Shown: piece by piece, positions 37,152 through 45,853 of the stretch
Numbering within the stretch: the stretch's first letter is position 1
Layout: every line of letters begins with the position of its first letter
Assembly (NCBI RefSeq): GCF_000308635.1
Contig: NZ_BAGD01000032.1
Span: 19,336 to 83,335, forward strand
Reading direction: 5' to 3'
Source: Nocardia otitidiscaviarum NBRC 14405
GTDB taxonomy: Bacteria > Actinomycetota > Actinomycetes > Mycobacteriales > Mycobacteriaceae
DNA: 64,000 bases
The notes under the pieces: generated by a model
What the model saw: only the letters and a program-made list of their open reading frames with translations
What the model was told of the DNA's origin: nothing
Databases searched by the model: none
Translations under genes and position numbers: made by a program

Positions 37152-38522
37152 GTGACGACCATGAAAGACAACCCGCCACCGAACGAGCCGACGGGTGCGG
37201 TGCGCACGCCGGTTCGGCGCACCAGCCTGCGACGGGTGGCGGCGGCCAGTTCGATCGGCACCACGATCGAGTTCTACGACTTCTTCATCTACGGCACCGC
37301 CGCCGCGCTGGTGTTCCCGACGGTGTTCTTCCCGGCGGCCGATCCGTCGACGGCCACCCTGGCGTCGTTCGCGACCTTCGCGGTCGCCTTCTTCGCCCGG
37401 CCGGTGGGCGCGATCCTGTTCGGCCACTTCGGCGATCGGATCGGCCGCAAGCGCACCCTGGTGTGGACGCTGCTCATCATGGGCTTCGCCACCGTCGCCA
37501 TCGGTCTGCTGCCGGGGTACGACTCCGGGGCCTTCGGGTTGTTCCCCGATGGCATCGGCATCTGGGCGCCGGTGCTGCTGGTGGCCATGCGCTTTCTCCA
37601 AGGGTTCGCGGTCGGCGGTGAATGGGCCGGGGCCACGCTGCTCACCGCGGAGTACGCGCCGCCGGGCAAGCGCGGCCTGTACGCCATGTTCCCGCAGCTC
37701 GGTCCCGCCTTCGCGTTCTTCCTGTCCAGCGCCACCTTCCTGATCGCGAGCCGCACCCTCGGCACCACCAGCGACGCATTCTTGGACTACGGCTGGCGGA
37801 TCCCGTTCCTGCTGTCGTTCGCGCTGGTCGGCGTGGGGCTGTGGGTCCGGCTGGCGGTCGCGGAGACACCGGTGTTCCGGGATCGGGTGCGCGAGCACGC
37901 ACCGGCCGCGCGCAACCTGCCCTTCCTGGACGCCGTGCGATACCAGCCCAAGGAGATCCTGATCGCGGCGGGCGCGCTGACCAGCCTGTTCTCGCTCTTC
38001 TACACGGGCACGGCCTTTCTCACCAGCTACGGTGTCGGCACCCTGAAGCTGTCCCGCGACTACATCCTCACCATGGGGATGCTCGCCGCGATCGTCTTCG
38101 GCCTGGCCACCGCGGCCTCGGCGCTGTGGTCGGATCGAGTGGGCCGCCGCCGCGTCATCATGGTCTCCTGCGCCGCCGCGGTGCCCTGGACCCTAGCGCT
38201 CTTCCCGATTCTGGATATCGGCGGTCCGGCCGCCTTCGCCGTCGGTTTGTTCGGCACCCTCGCGATCTTCGGTATCGCCTACGGTCCGGCGGGTGCGCTG
38301 CTGCCGGAGATGTTCCAGGCCCGCTACCGCTACACCGGTGCGGGCATGGGCTACAACCTGGCGGGCATTCTGGGCGGCGCGCTGCCGCCGCTGATCGCCA
38401 CCAAACTGCTCGCCGGTCCCGGCTCGTTCTGGGTGGGTGTGCTGCTGGCGGCGTTGTCCGTGGTCAGCGTGGTGTGCACCCGGCTGATCGTGGAGACCAA
38501 GGACCGCAGCATCGACGCCTGA
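37152..38522 (+). CDS. MFS transporter of the metabolite:H+ symporter (MHS) family
   Basis: About 456 residues with 12 predicted TM segments. It has SLRRVAAASSIGTTIEFYDF near the N-terminus and the MHS signature FARPVGAILFGHFGDRIGRK between TM2 and TM3. RFLQGFAVGGEWAGATLLTA covers TM4, and LWSDRVGRRRVIMVSCA is the second-half loop. Relatives such as ProP, ShiA and KgtP carry osmolytes, shikimate or dicarboxylates with protons; the substrate here is not readable. The start is uncertain among GTG 37140, GTG 37152 and ATG 37161, all within the hydrophilic N-tail. The neighbours do not suggest a pathway. Confidence 0.88.
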   Translation: MTTMKDNPPPNEPTGAVRTPVRRTSLRRVAAASSIGTTIEFYDFFIYGTAAALVFPTVFFPAADPSTATLASFATFAVAFFARPVGAILFGHFGDRIGRKRTLVWTLLIMGFATVAIGLLPGYDSGAFGLFPDGIGIWAPVLLVAMRFLQGFAVGGEWAGATLLTAEYAPPGKRGLYAMFPQLGPAFAFFLSSATFLIASRTLGTTSDAFLDYGWRIPFLLSFALVGVGLWVRLAVAETPVFRDRVREHAPAARNLPFLDAVRYQPKEILIAAGALTSLFSLFYTGTAFLTSYGVGTLKLSRDYILTMGMLAAIVFGLATAASALWSDRVGRRRVIMVSCAAAVPWTLALFPILDIGGPAAFAVGLFGTLAIFGIAYGPAGALLPEMFQARYRYTGAGMGYNLAGILGGALPPLIATKLLAGPGSFWVGVLLAALSVVSVVCTRLIVETKDRSIDA

Positions 38523-38540
38523 GTCGCGCGTCGGCGTAGT

Positions 38541-38562
38541 ACGGGCCGTGCGTTCGGCCCGT
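38541..38562. terminator. Hairpin between convergent MFS and GH29 genes
   Basis: ACGGGCCG and CGGCCCGT form a perfect 8-bp stem with a 6-nt loop, 18 nt after the MFS stop. Confidence 0.45.
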
Positions 38563-38665
38563 GCGGAGGCCCCGGTGCCTACACCGTTCGAGACCCATGA
38601 GGGGGCGCTCGACCGCAGGCGTCGGGGCCGTTGCGTACCGAACCTCGCCCGGGGCACGCCGTGTC

Positions 38666-40273
38666 TCATCCGTGCGTCACCGCCACGACCGGCGCGAAGG
38701 CCCCGGTGAACTCCGCGTCCAGCACCGTATCGTCGCCGTCGCGGCGCGCCTGTGCAGATGCACTGGAGCCGAGCAGGCGTGCCGGGCCGTCGAGCCGGAT
38801 GTCCCGCAACGTCACCGGGCCGGTCGGTCGGCCCAATACGATCGCGTACACCTGAGATCCCTTGCGCGTGAACATGACCGGCGTCCCGTCGGCGGTCCGC
38901 GCCGAGGAGACCTGCCACGGCCGGGAACCGTCCATCGCCTCGCCGTTCACCCGCAGCCAGGCCCCGATGGCGTCCAGGCGGCGTTGCTGTTCGGGCACGA
39001 TCTCCCCGGTGCCGGTGGGGCCGACGTTCAGCAGCAGCGCCCCGTTGTTGGCGGCGGCCTGCACCAGGCTGGTCAGCAGTTCCTCCGGCGGCGCGTAGTC
39101 CGTGTCGGTCTCCTGCCGGTTGTATCCGAACGATCCGCCGATACCGCGGTCCTGCTGCCAGAACTTCTCCTGCACGGTGTCGAACCCGGTGTACTCCGGG
39201 GTGCGGAAGTCGCTGTGCGGCACGTCGGGCGGTGTGGTGACCCGCTCGGCCGCGCCCGGCTCGGCCAGCACCCGCCGCATGACCTGGTCGAAGATCCACC
39301 GCACGGGGTCGAGTGAGATGACCTCGCGTAGGAACGACGCCGTCTCCCACCGGTCGTTGACCACCCCGTCCGGCACGGTGTTGTAGTAGTCGGCGAACAG
39401 CGCGTTGAGCCGCTGCTGCCCGGTCGGCCAGCCGATGTCGTTCCAGAGCAGATCGGGTTCGTACCGTTCGATGAGTTCCCGCACCTGCGCCTCCGCGTAC
39501 TCGGGATAGCCCTGCGCGTAGGGCCCGAACGCATAGTCGCCGAGGGTCTCGACCACCGCCGGATGGAAGGTCCAGTCCACGCCGCCCGAGTAGTAGAGCC
39601 CGAACCGCATCCCCTGTGCCCGCACCGCCCGCGCGAGTTCCCCCACCAGATCGCGCGTCGAATGGAATTCCGGCGCATGCGGATTCCGCACTGCGGTCGG
39701 CCACAGCGAATACCCGTCGGCATATTTGGCCGTCAACACCACATAGGACGCACCGCTCTCCCGAAACGTCCGCGCCCAGGCGTCGGGATCCCACGCGTCC
39801 AGCCCACGCTCGAACTCCAGCGCCAGATCCGCATACCCGGCATCGCCGTACCGCTCCCGATGAAACGCGGCCGCAGGCGACCCCGGATCCTTGATCTGAT
39901 TCGCGTAGTCCTCCGCATACGGACTCCGCGTCAGCGCATGCCCGTAATCCTCCCGCAGCGTCTCCGCGAACGTCCGCCCCACCGGCGCGAACCCCGGCAC
40001 CGAATACGGCCCCCAATGCAACATGACCCCGAACTTCGCATCCCGAAACCACCCCGGCAACGGATGCGACCGCACCGACCCCAACGAAGCCTCATACGGC
40101 CCCGAAGTCGTCATCCGAGCCTTGGCATCATCCCGCCGCCCCCACCACCACGACCCCACCCCGAGCACCGCCGCCACCACGACCGCGCACACGGTGAGCC
40201 CGGCGGTCCCGAGCATCGCGTAGCGGCCGATGCGACGCGGCAACGACCTGAATCGCGAACCCTGCCTGCTCAT
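38666..40273 (-). CDS. Membrane-anchored GH29 alpha-L-fucosidase-like protein
   Basis: A 535-residue protein. A basic N-tail and one TM segment (about 18-42) anchor it with the enzyme domain outside. GH29 landmarks are WFRDAKFGVMLHWGPYSVPG, the nucleophile region PDLLWNDIGWP (Asp279), LLLNVGPTGTGEIVP and a C-terminal beta-domain. In most GH29 enzymes the sugar-binding loop reads KHHDGF; here it is KYADGY (183-188), so both histidines are missing. The nucleophile is kept, so hydrolysis of a different or modified sugar is possible. Calling it a fucosidase is provisional. It converges with the MFS gene. Confidence 0.85.
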   Translation of the reverse strand: MSRQGSRFRSLPRRIGRYAMLGTAGLTVCAVVVAAVLGVGSWWWGRRDDAKARMTTSGPYEASLGSVRSHPLPGWFRDAKFGVMLHWGPYSVPGFAPVGRTFAETLREDYGHALTRSPYAEDYANQIKDPGSPAAAFHRERYGDAGYADLALEFERGLDAWDPDAWARTFRESGASYVVLTAKYADGYSLWPTAVRNPHAPEFHSTRDLVGELARAVRAQGMRFGLYYSGGVDWTFHPAVVETLGDYAFGPYAQGYPEYAEAQVRELIERYEPDLLWNDIGWPTGQQRLNALFADYYNTVPDGVVNDRWETASFLREVISLDPVRWIFDQVMRRVLAEPGAAERVTTPPDVPHSDFRTPEYTGFDTVQEKFWQQDRGIGGSFGYNRQETDTDYAPPEELLTSLVQAAANNGALLLNVGPTGTGEIVPEQQRRLDAIGAWLRVNGEAMDGSRPWQVSSARTADGTPVMFTRKGSQVYAIVLGRPTGPVTLRDIRLDGPARLLGSSASAQARRDGDDTVLDAEFTGAFAPVVAVTHG

Positions 40274-40340
40274 GCCTCGAACGTAGGCGCGCCGCCGACT
40301 GCTGTCGTCGTACCACAGGGGGACGCCGGTGTAGTCCCTA

Positions 40341-40853
40341 TTACTGAGGAACGATCCAGCGCTCGGCGTCGACTGTCAGAACGGACTCCTTGGTCAACAC
40401 ATCGTGGTCGCCGAACTGAATGATGCTGACCGCTTCCGGCCACCGGACCGTCTGAACAGGCTGCCCGCCCCTCGTGAACAGGTAGAACTCCGGCGGATAG
40501 GATTCCTCGAATCCTGCGGAGGTGGGAAGGTTTTCCCAGCAGTACTCCGTCCCGGCGTTCCTGTTCAATTTCCCCGCAGTTGTGCCGGTAGATACCTGCA
40601 CCATTCTGTCCCACTCGTCGGACCACCCAGCCGCGCGAGTCACATCTACCATCAGGAACGGCTCCGCACTGCGGCTGAAATACGTCAGCTTTGCATTCAA
40701 CCGCTCACCGGATCCGAGTGGCTCGGCCTTGTCGTGCAGATCGAATGTCGATGTGCAAACGGGTACCGCGAGATCTTCCTGCGGAGTGCTGGAGCAGCCA
40801 CCGAGAAAGATTGCCGCCACAGCAGCCACTGCGATCTTTCGAGCCTTCAACAT
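40341..40853 (-). CDS. Lipoprotein, paralogue A, putative immunity partner
   Basis: A 170-residue protein with a short basic n-region, hydrophobic core and lipobox FLGGC (Cys20). The mature part matches paralogue B next door at QEDLAVPVCTSTFDL, LGSGERLNAKL, AAGWSDEWDRMVQV, GKLNRN, CWENLP, EFYLFTRGGQPVQTVRWPEA, FGDHDVLT and WIVPQ. Two mature cysteines are shared. It is the last of five minus-strand genes, 52 bp after paralogue B. Two exported, lipid-anchored relatives behind a T7SS-effector-like gene suggest protection against that effector at the cell surface. This role is inference; the family is unknown to me. GC content is clearly lower than in the neighbours. Confidence 0.75.
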   Translation of the reverse strand: MLKARKIAVAAVAAIFLGGCSSTPQEDLAVPVCTSTFDLHDKAEPLGSGERLNAKLTYFSRSAEPFLMVDVTRAAGWSDEWDRMVQVSTGTTAGKLNRNAGTEYCWENLPTSAGFEESYPPEFYLFTRGGQPVQTVRWPEAVSIIQFGDHDVLTKESVLTVDAERWIVPQ

Positions 40854-40905
40854 TGTCTCTTCACCGTTGCCGGAACGCTTCCCCTGGTCATCCGCCTGTT
40901 CATTA

Positions 40906-41424
40906 CTACGGGTGGGCGACTATCCAGCCGTTGCCGTCAGAAGAGAGGAGGGAATCCCGCGTCAGCGCGCCGTGATCACCGAACTTGAGCTCGCCGACCA
41001 CGTCCGGCCACGGAACTACCTGAACGGGTTCCTTGTTCTTGATGAAGAGGTAGTACTCCTGTGGCCGGTATCCTTCGCCGTCGGATTCCGGTAGATTTCT
41101 CCAGCAGCTTTCCGTTTCAGCCTTGTGGTTCAGCTTGCCGTCGGTGATATTCGTCCGTACCTCGACGACACGGTCCCAGTCCTCGATCCATCCCGCCGCC
41201 GCGGTAATATCGCCCAGGCGGTAGCTTCCCTCTCGATTGCTGAAGTCCTCCAACGCCGCGTTGAAGCGGTCGCTGGAGCCAAGTGATTCGGGAACCTCGA
41301 GCAGGTCGAATGTCGATTCGCATCTGGGCACCGCAAGGTCTTGCTGCGACGTTTCGGAGCAGCCGCTCAGCCAAACAATCGCGATAGCCGCGAAAACTCC
41401 CATTCTAGTGTTGTGCATCCTCAT
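40906..41424 (-). CDS. Lipoprotein, paralogue B, putative immunity partner
   Basis: A 172-residue protein starting MRMHNTRMGVFAAIAIVWLS with lipobox WLSGC (Cys22). The mature part shares QQDLAVPRCESTFDL, LGSSDRFNAAL, AAGWIEDWDRVVEV, GKLNHK, CWRNLP, EYYLFIKNKEPVQVVPWPDV, FGDHGALT and WIV with paralogue A. The ATG overlaps the stop of the effector-like gene by one base (TGATG), implying translational coupling and matched amounts. Longer in-frame starts lie inside the effector gene and would ruin the signal peptide. Confidence 0.8.
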   Translation of the reverse strand: MRMHNTRMGVFAAIAIVWLSGCSETSQQDLAVPRCESTFDLLEVPESLGSSDRFNAALEDFSNREGSYRLGDITAAAGWIEDWDRVVEVRTNITDGKLNHKAETESCWRNLPESDGEGYRPQEYYLFIKNKEPVQVVPWPDVVGELKFGDHGALTRDSLLSSDGNGWIVAHP

Positions 41425-42623
41425 CACCGTCCCGGGAGCGGTACGTAAGTACCAGGCTTCAGGCCTGTGTCCTGCTCGGGGATTCCGTTCGGACCACCGC
41501 TCCACCCGATTTGTGGAGCTCCTCCGTCTGTACTGGAGCCGATGACGACCGCGCGGCCCTGGTTTATGGCTTCTACCACCTTGATCTTCAGTTCCTCCGG
41601 AGTGGCGCCGGGGTTCTCGACTGCTATCCGTCGGCCTAGATCGTTGTTGTGGAGGTCCATCGCCTCACGATGGGAAGGTTGACCGCCGGAATATTCGTGT
41701 GCCGTGGCGTATCTCGCAGCGAACTCTTCGCTGAAGTGCGTGGTCATAAGTGCATTCCAGTATGCGTGCCGAAAAGCATCGCCCTGCCCGTCGTTGACGG
41801 AATCCGGAAAGACTTCTTGCGCAGTATTCGTCGCTTGTGTCTTGATGTCATAGAATTCCTGTAGCTTCCAGGGGGCTTTCGTTGCGATGTCTTCCAGAGC
41901 GCTTATCTCGGACTTGGTCATCGCCACCGGCACGAAGTTCGGGTTGAAGACGAGGATGGCATCGAGCAAGGCGCCGCTCGGCCACACCTCCATCTCCTCC
42001 GTACCGACCTGGTTCTCCAACAGGATGCTGGCCAGCTTTGGATCCGTGGGGATGTTGGCAAGGCCGTACTTGACTCGATCCGTCAAATCCTCGACCACTC
42101 CGGCAATCTCGTAGGTTGCCGCGTCTGTCGATCTGATCTTCGTCAGCGCCTCTCGAAACTTGTTGCCGATCGTGAGGATTTCGAGCTCTTTCTCGGCGAT
42201 GGCGGTCAGTGGAGCCCACCAGTTCGAGTTGGCTGTCTCATAGTTCGATTGGTGCGACTTCACCTCGCCGTGGTCGCTGTAGAACAGCTCCCATTTCGAG
42301 TCCTCGGTCTCGGCGACGGCTTCCTTCAGACGGTCCAATTCGGTCTCGAACGTGTCCACGATGGGCGTGATTTTGCCCGCCAGCTTCTCGTAGATGTCGA
42401 CCGTGGCCAGACCGTCCGTCTTCTCGTTCGCGCTGCGTTCCCTGGCCTTGGTACCGCCGTCACCGACGAAGTAGTCGTCGGATTTCGCGAACTCGTCCGC
42501 CACCGCGGTCATCTCCTGCTCGATCTCCGGGCCGACCCGCTGCAGTGTGGTCACGACGTCGCGCAGATGGCTCAGGTTCCAACCGAGCAGTACCGGGACG
42601 GTGAGCTTGGACTCCTCGCTCAT
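41424..42623 (-). CDS. T7SS-effector-like protein with DUF6973-like C-terminal domain
   Basis: A 399-residue protein. Residues 1-200 are helical, like the N-terminal WXG/LXG-type export domains of large T7SS substrates (LGWNLSHLRDVVTTLQRVGP, ETELDRLKEAVAETEDSKWE). The C-terminal 120 residues have GDAFRHAYWNALMT (281-294), a downstream AHE (308-310) and MDLHNNDLGRRIA (322-334). This His/Asp/Asn pattern resembles DUF6973, a domain seen at the ends of candidate toxins; its activity is not known to me. There is no signal peptide. It overlaps the upstream EspC-like gene by four bases and the downstream lipoprotein by one. Sampled 60-nt stretches run 48-58% GC, against about 75% in the adjacent fucosidase gene, which suggests acquisition. 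Confidence 0.78.
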   Translation of the reverse strand: MSEESKLTVPVLLGWNLSHLRDVVTTLQRVGPEIEQEMTAVADEFAKSDDYFVGDGGTKARERSANEKTDGLATVDIYEKLAGKITPIVDTFETELDRLKEAVAETEDSKWELFYSDHGEVKSHQSNYETANSNWWAPLTAIAEKELEILTIGNKFREALTKIRSTDAATYEIAGVVEDLTDRVKYGLANIPTDPKLASILLENQVGTEEMEVWPSGALLDAILVFNPNFVPVAMTKSEISALEDIATKAPWKLQEFYDIKTQATNTAQEVFPDSVNDGQGDAFRHAYWNALMTTHFSEEFAARYATAHEYSGGQPSHREAMDLHNNDLGRRIAVENPGATPEELKIKVVEAINQGRAVVIGSSTDGGAPQIGWSGGPNGIPEQDTGLKPGTYVPLPGR

Positions 42624-42925
42624 CTCGGCATCATCTCCGCGTTGTTGTTGTCCATTGTCTCGGCCATGGCCGCGGAGGCATCGGTTTTGTCCGCGATCTC
42701 TCGGAGGGTGCGGACATGGTAATTCTCGAGCACCGTGTCGAGGGTTTTCAGCGTTTCCTCGATGGAGACGGCGATCGCCGAGTGCGCCATCCCGCCCCCT
42801 TCCTGGCTGCGGGCGGCATCGCGGCTGGTTCCCGCTACCGGCGCTTTTCCGGAGATCGCGTTGGCGCGGTCGCGGATATGCGTGGCGAGCGCCCGCATCT
42901 TCTCCGGGTCGAATCCGACGGTCAT
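42620..42925 (-). CDS. EspC/WXG100-like T7SS substrate partner
   Basis: A 101-residue helical-hairpin protein: FDPEKMRALATHIRDRANAI in helix 1, a Gly-rich turn (SQEGGGMAHSA), then VSIEETLKTLDTVLENYHVR and a charged tail. Length and layout match the EspC/DUF2580 or WXG100 class. These pair with or chaperone larger T7SS substrates. It overlaps the effector-like gene by four bases (ATGA) and follows the YbaB-like gene by 13 bp. No canonical WxG motif is present. Confidence 0.7.
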   Translation of the reverse strand: MTVGFDPEKMRALATHIRDRANAISGKAPVAGTSRDAARSQEGGGMAHSAIAVSIEETLKTLDTVLENYHVRTLREIADKTDASAAMAETMDNNNAEMMPR

Positions 42926-42938
42926 CCCTGCCTGCCCC

Positions 42939-43265
42939 CTACACCGAATACGTGATCGGAGTCGGCCGGTCGTCGTCCCATTCCGCGGCTGTGGGCCGAA
43001 CGGTCGGGCGCGGTGCGGTCAGCTGCTCGAATACCCGCTGGGCGGCGGCCTCCACCTCCTCGCTCGCCTTGCGGTGCAGCGCGGCGATCACCCGGGCCAG
43101 GTTGTCCGGATCCGCGCTCATGGCGTGCGGCGCGATCCGGATGGACGTAATCATCTTGTAGGCGTCGACCTCGATGGATACCACCCCACCGTTGGATTGC
43201 GCCCGCCCTCGCACTCGAGATATCGCCTCGTCGATCCGTTCGGCGCGGTCCGCGTCGCCGGTCAT
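42939..43265 (-). CDS. YbaB/EbfC-like small protein heading the effector cassette
   Basis: A 108-residue protein with an N-terminal helix (ADRAERIDEAISRVRGRAQS), a beta segment (GGVVSIEVDAYKMITSIRIA) and a long C-terminal helix (NLARVIAALHRKASEEVEAA), followed by a Pro-rich tail. This is the YbaB/EbfC fold pattern, also seen in the EspL-type proteins of ESX loci. It is probably a dimeric cytoplasmic factor for export or regulation. The ATG at 43263-43265 follows GGTGGGG. A similar protein occurs in the T7SS operon at 61.5 kb. Confidence 0.7.
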   Translation of the reverse strand: MTGDADRAERIDEAISRVRGRAQSNGGVVSIEVDAYKMITSIRIAPHAMSADPDNLARVIAALHRKASEEVEAAAQRVFEQLTAPRPTVRPTAAEWDDDRPTPITYSV

Positions 43266-43415
43266 CCCCACCCGCCTTCGAAACATCCTCGCCCGCAACC
43301 CGATCCGCGGTGCGCCTGGTGACGGGTGAACTTACGCGACCGCGTTGTCGGTCGGCAATCCGCGCGGTCGGGCGATCGTCGCCGGTCAGTCACGTGTCGG
43401 ATCGATCACCCGGAT

Positions 43416-43444
43416 TTGGCGAGACCAGCGGCGTTGCCTACACT
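43416..43444 (+). promoter_or_regulatory. Predicted promoter of the rpsH-rplF-rplR-rpsE-rpmD-rplO block
   Basis: TTGGCG (43416-43421), 17-nt spacer, TACACT (43439-43444), then AGAC and CGGTTGC. It is nearly the same as the rplN promoter. Of the 43266-43623 gap, the first 150 bp would hold the divergent promoter of the effector cassette. The 180 nt after this promoter is leader without a gene. Confidence 0.75.
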
Positions 43445-43623
43445 AGACCGGTTGCTCGGGCACACCTGTGTCCGCATGCGTCCGCGTGCGGCGTGTTCCG
43501 GGCCGCTGTGAATCATCCGGTCGACATGCTGTCGGCCGGACCGAGCCGAATTGTCGTAGGCCCACGACCGCCCGTGTGACGGTGCTGAATGGGAACCGCG
43601 GCGAGAAAGGTAGCGGTCAACCT

Positions 43624-44022
43624 ATGACCATGACTGATCCGATCGCAGACTTCCTCACCCGTCTGCGCAACGCCAACTCGGCGTACCACGATCAGGTGAA
43701 GGCCCCGCATTCGAAGCTCAAGGCGAACATCGCCGAGATCCTCAAGCGTGAGGGCTACATCGCCGACTACCGCTCCGAGGATGCGGAGGTCGGTAAGACC
43801 CTGATCGTCGACCTGAAGTACGGCCCGAGCCGTGAGCGCTCCCTGCAGGGTGTGCGTCGTGTCTCGAAGCCCGGTCTCCGTGTGTACGCGAAGTCCACCA
43901 ACCTGCCCAAGGTGCTCGGCGGCCTCGGCGTGGCGATCATCTCCACGTCGTCCGGTCTGCTCACTGACCGTCAGGCCAAGCAGCAGGGCGTGGGCGGCGA
44001 AGTCCTCGCCTACGTCTGGTAA
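43624..44022 (+). CDS. rpsH: Ribosomal protein uS8
   Basis: A 132-residue protein with [27 protein letters not shown]-like [26 protein letters not shown] and [20 protein letters not shown], the uS8 signature. It binds the central domain of 16S rRNA; in E. coli it represses the spc operon. The ATG at 43624 follows GAAAGGT. A second ATG two codons later is possible. It is the first gene of the third ribosomal block. Confidence 0.98.
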   Translation: MTMTDPIADFLTRLRNANSAYHDQVKAPHSKLKANIAEILKREGYIADYRSEDAEVGKTLIVDLKYGPSRERSLQGVRRVSKPGLRVYAKSTNLPKVLGGLGVAIISTSSGLLTDRQAKQQGVGGEVLAYVW

Positions 44023-44036
44023 GGGAGGTAGGAACA

Positions 44037-44576
44037 ATGTCGCGTATCGGTAAGAAGCCGATCACAGTTCCCGCCGGTGTCGAGGTGACCATCGACGGCC
44101 AGCGCGTCACGGTGAAGGGTTCCAAGGGCACCCTGTCGCACGTGGTCGCCGAGCCGATCGTGGTGACCAAGGCCGAGAGCGGTGAGCTCGAGGTGGCCCG
44201 CCCGAACGACGAGCGTCAGAACCGCTCGCTGCACGGTCTGACCCGCACCCTGATCAACAACATGATCGTCGGTGTGACCCAGGGCTACGAGAAGAAGATG
44301 GAGATCTTCGGCGTCGGTTACCGCGTGCAGGCCAAGGGTTCGAACCTGGAGTTCGCCCTGGGCTACTCGCACCCGGTTCCGGTCGAGGCCCCGGAGGGCA
44401 TCACCTTCGCGGTCGAGTCGCCCACCAAGTTCTCCGTGTCCGGCATCGACAAGCAGAAGGTCGGCCAGATCGCCGCGGTGATCCACGGTCTGCGCAAGCC
44501 CGATCCGTACAAGGGCAAGGGCATCCGCTACGCCGGTGAGGTCGTGCGCCGCAAGGTCGGAAAGACGGGTAAGTAA
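44037..44576 (+). CDS. rplF: Ribosomal protein uL6
   Basis: A 179-residue protein with the start [40 protein letters not shown], the C-terminal signature [20 protein letters not shown] and KTGK at the end. uL6 lies near the factor-binding region of 50S. The ATG follows a GGGAGG site. rplR begins 3 nt after the stop. Confidence 0.98.
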   Translation: MSRIGKKPITVPAGVEVTIDGQRVTVKGSKGTLSHVVAEPIVVTKAESGELEVARPNDERQNRSLHGLTRTLINNMIVGVTQGYEKKMEIFGVGYRVQAKGSNLEFALGYSHPVPVEAPEGITFAVESPTKFSVSGIDKQKVGQIAAVIHGLRKPDPYKGKGIRYAGEVVRRKVGKTGK

Positions 44577-44579
44577 GCC

Positions 44580-44987
44580 ATGGCACAAACTGACAACCAG
44601 AAGGCCCGGCGCAAGCCGGCCGGCACGGATGTTTCGACCGCGCGGCGTCTGTCGAAGACCCGCCGTCACTTCCGTCTGCGCAAGAAGATCGCCGGAACCA
44701 CCGAGCGTCCGCGTCTCGTGGTGAACCGCTCCTCGCGGCACCTGCACGCCCAGCTGGTGGACGACTCGGCCGGCAAGACCATTGCCGCCGCGTCCACCAT
44801 CGAGGCCGATGTGCGCGCGTTCGAGGGCGACAAGTCCGCCAAGAGCGCCAAGGTCGGCGAGCTGCTCGCCGCCCGCGCCAAGGCCGCCGGTGTCGAGGCG
44901 GTCGTGTTCGACCGTGGTGGTCACGACTACCACGGCCGTATCGCGGCCCTCGCCGATGCCGCTCGCGAAGGTGGGCTGAAGTTCTGA
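44580..44987 (+). CDS. rplR: Ribosomal protein uL18
   Basis: A 135-residue protein with [40 protein letters not shown] and [20 protein letters not shown], the uL18 signature. It binds 5S rRNA with uL5. The N-terminal 20 residues are a basic extension ([16 protein letters not shown]). rpsE starts 55 nt downstream. Confidence 0.97.
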   Translation: MAQTDNQKARRKPAGTDVSTARRLSKTRRHFRLRKKIAGTTERPRLVVNRSSRHLHAQLVDDSAGKTIAAASTIEADVRAFEGDKSAKSAKVGELLAARAKAAGVEAVVFDRGGHDYHGRIAALADAAREGGLKF

Positions 44988-45042
44988 TGATCAACACTGT
45001 GCACATTGCAGGCCCCGCCTGCGTGAACGGAAGGACTGTCTG

Positions 45043-45669
45043 ATGCCGGGACGTCAGCGGCGTGACGGCGGCAACGGACCCGCCGGACAGAACAGCAATG
45101 ACCGCGACAACCGGGGTCGCCGCGGCGACCGCCGGAACGAGCAGGCGGCCGAGAAGACCAACCAGCTCGAGCGCGTCGTCGCCATCAACCGTGTCTCCAA
45201 GGTCGTGAAGGGTGGTCGTCGCTTCAGCTTCACCGCCCTCGTGATCGTGGGTGACGGCAACGGTCTGGTCGGCGTCGGCTACGGCAAGGCCAAGGAAGTT
45301 CCCGCGGCCATCCAGAAGGGTGTCGAGGAGGCTCGCAAGGGCTTCTTCCGCGTTCCCATGATCGGCTCCACCATCACCCACCCGGTTCAGGGTGAGGCGG
45401 CCGCCGGTGTGGTCATGCTGCGTCCGGCTTCGCCCGGTACCGGTGTGATCGCCGGTGGTGCGGCGCGTGCCGTGCTGGAATGCGCCGGCATCCACGACAT
45501 TCTGGCCAAGTCGCTGGGTAGCGACAACGCCATCAACGTTGTGCACGCGACCGTTGCCGCGCTGAAGATGCTCCAGCGTCCGGAAGAGGTGGCCGCCCGC
45601 CGCGGTCTGCCGATCGAGGATGTCGCTCCTGCGGGCATGCTGCGTGCGCGTGCCGGACAGGGAGTCTGA
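45043..45669 (+). CDS. rpsE: Ribosomal protein uS5
   Basis: A 208-residue protein. A 40-residue Arg/Gly/Asn-rich N-tail precedes the dsRBD-like domain: [60 protein letters not shown] and the C-terminal [20 protein letters not shown]. uS5 shapes the mRNA entry region and affects fidelity. The ATG follows a GGAAGGAC site. rpmD starts one base after the stop. Confidence 0.97.
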   Translation: MPGRQRRDGGNGPAGQNSNDRDNRGRRGDRRNEQAAEKTNQLERVVAINRVSKVVKGGRRFSFTALVIVGDGNGLVGVGYGKAKEVPAAIQKGVEEARKGFFRVPMIGSTITHPVQGEAAAGVVMLRPASPGTGVIAGGAARAVLECAGIHDILAKSLGSDNAINVVHATVAALKMLQRPEEVAARRGLPIEDVAPAGMLRARAGQGV

Positions 45670-45670
45670 C

Positions 45671-45850
45671 ATGGCTGAGCTCAAGGTGACCCAGATCAAG
45701 TCGAGCATCGGCGCCAAGGCGAATCAGCGCGAGTCGCTTCGCACCCTCGGGCTGCGCGGTATCCGCAAGTCCGTGGTTCGCGAGGACAACCCGCAGAACC
45801 GTGGCCTGATCAATGCCGTGCGCCACCTCGTTCAGGTTGAGGAGGTTTAA
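45671..45850 (+). CDS. rpmD: Ribosomal protein uL30
   Basis: A 59-residue protein: [40 protein letters not shown] and [18 protein letters not shown]. It is full length for bacterial uL30. The ATG at 45671 follows GGGAGTCTGAC; longer in-frame starts run inside rpsE. rplO begins 3 nt downstream, with GAGGAGG before it. Confidence 0.97.
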   Translation: MAELKVTQIKSSIGAKANQRESLRTLGLRGIRKSVVREDNPQNRGLINAVRHLVQVEEV

Positions 45851-45853
45851 GGC

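Noticed and set aside
40341..43265. The effector cassette as a phage or transposon insertion
   Set aside because: No recombinase or terminal repeats were found. Lower GC supports transfer, but the mechanism is not visible.
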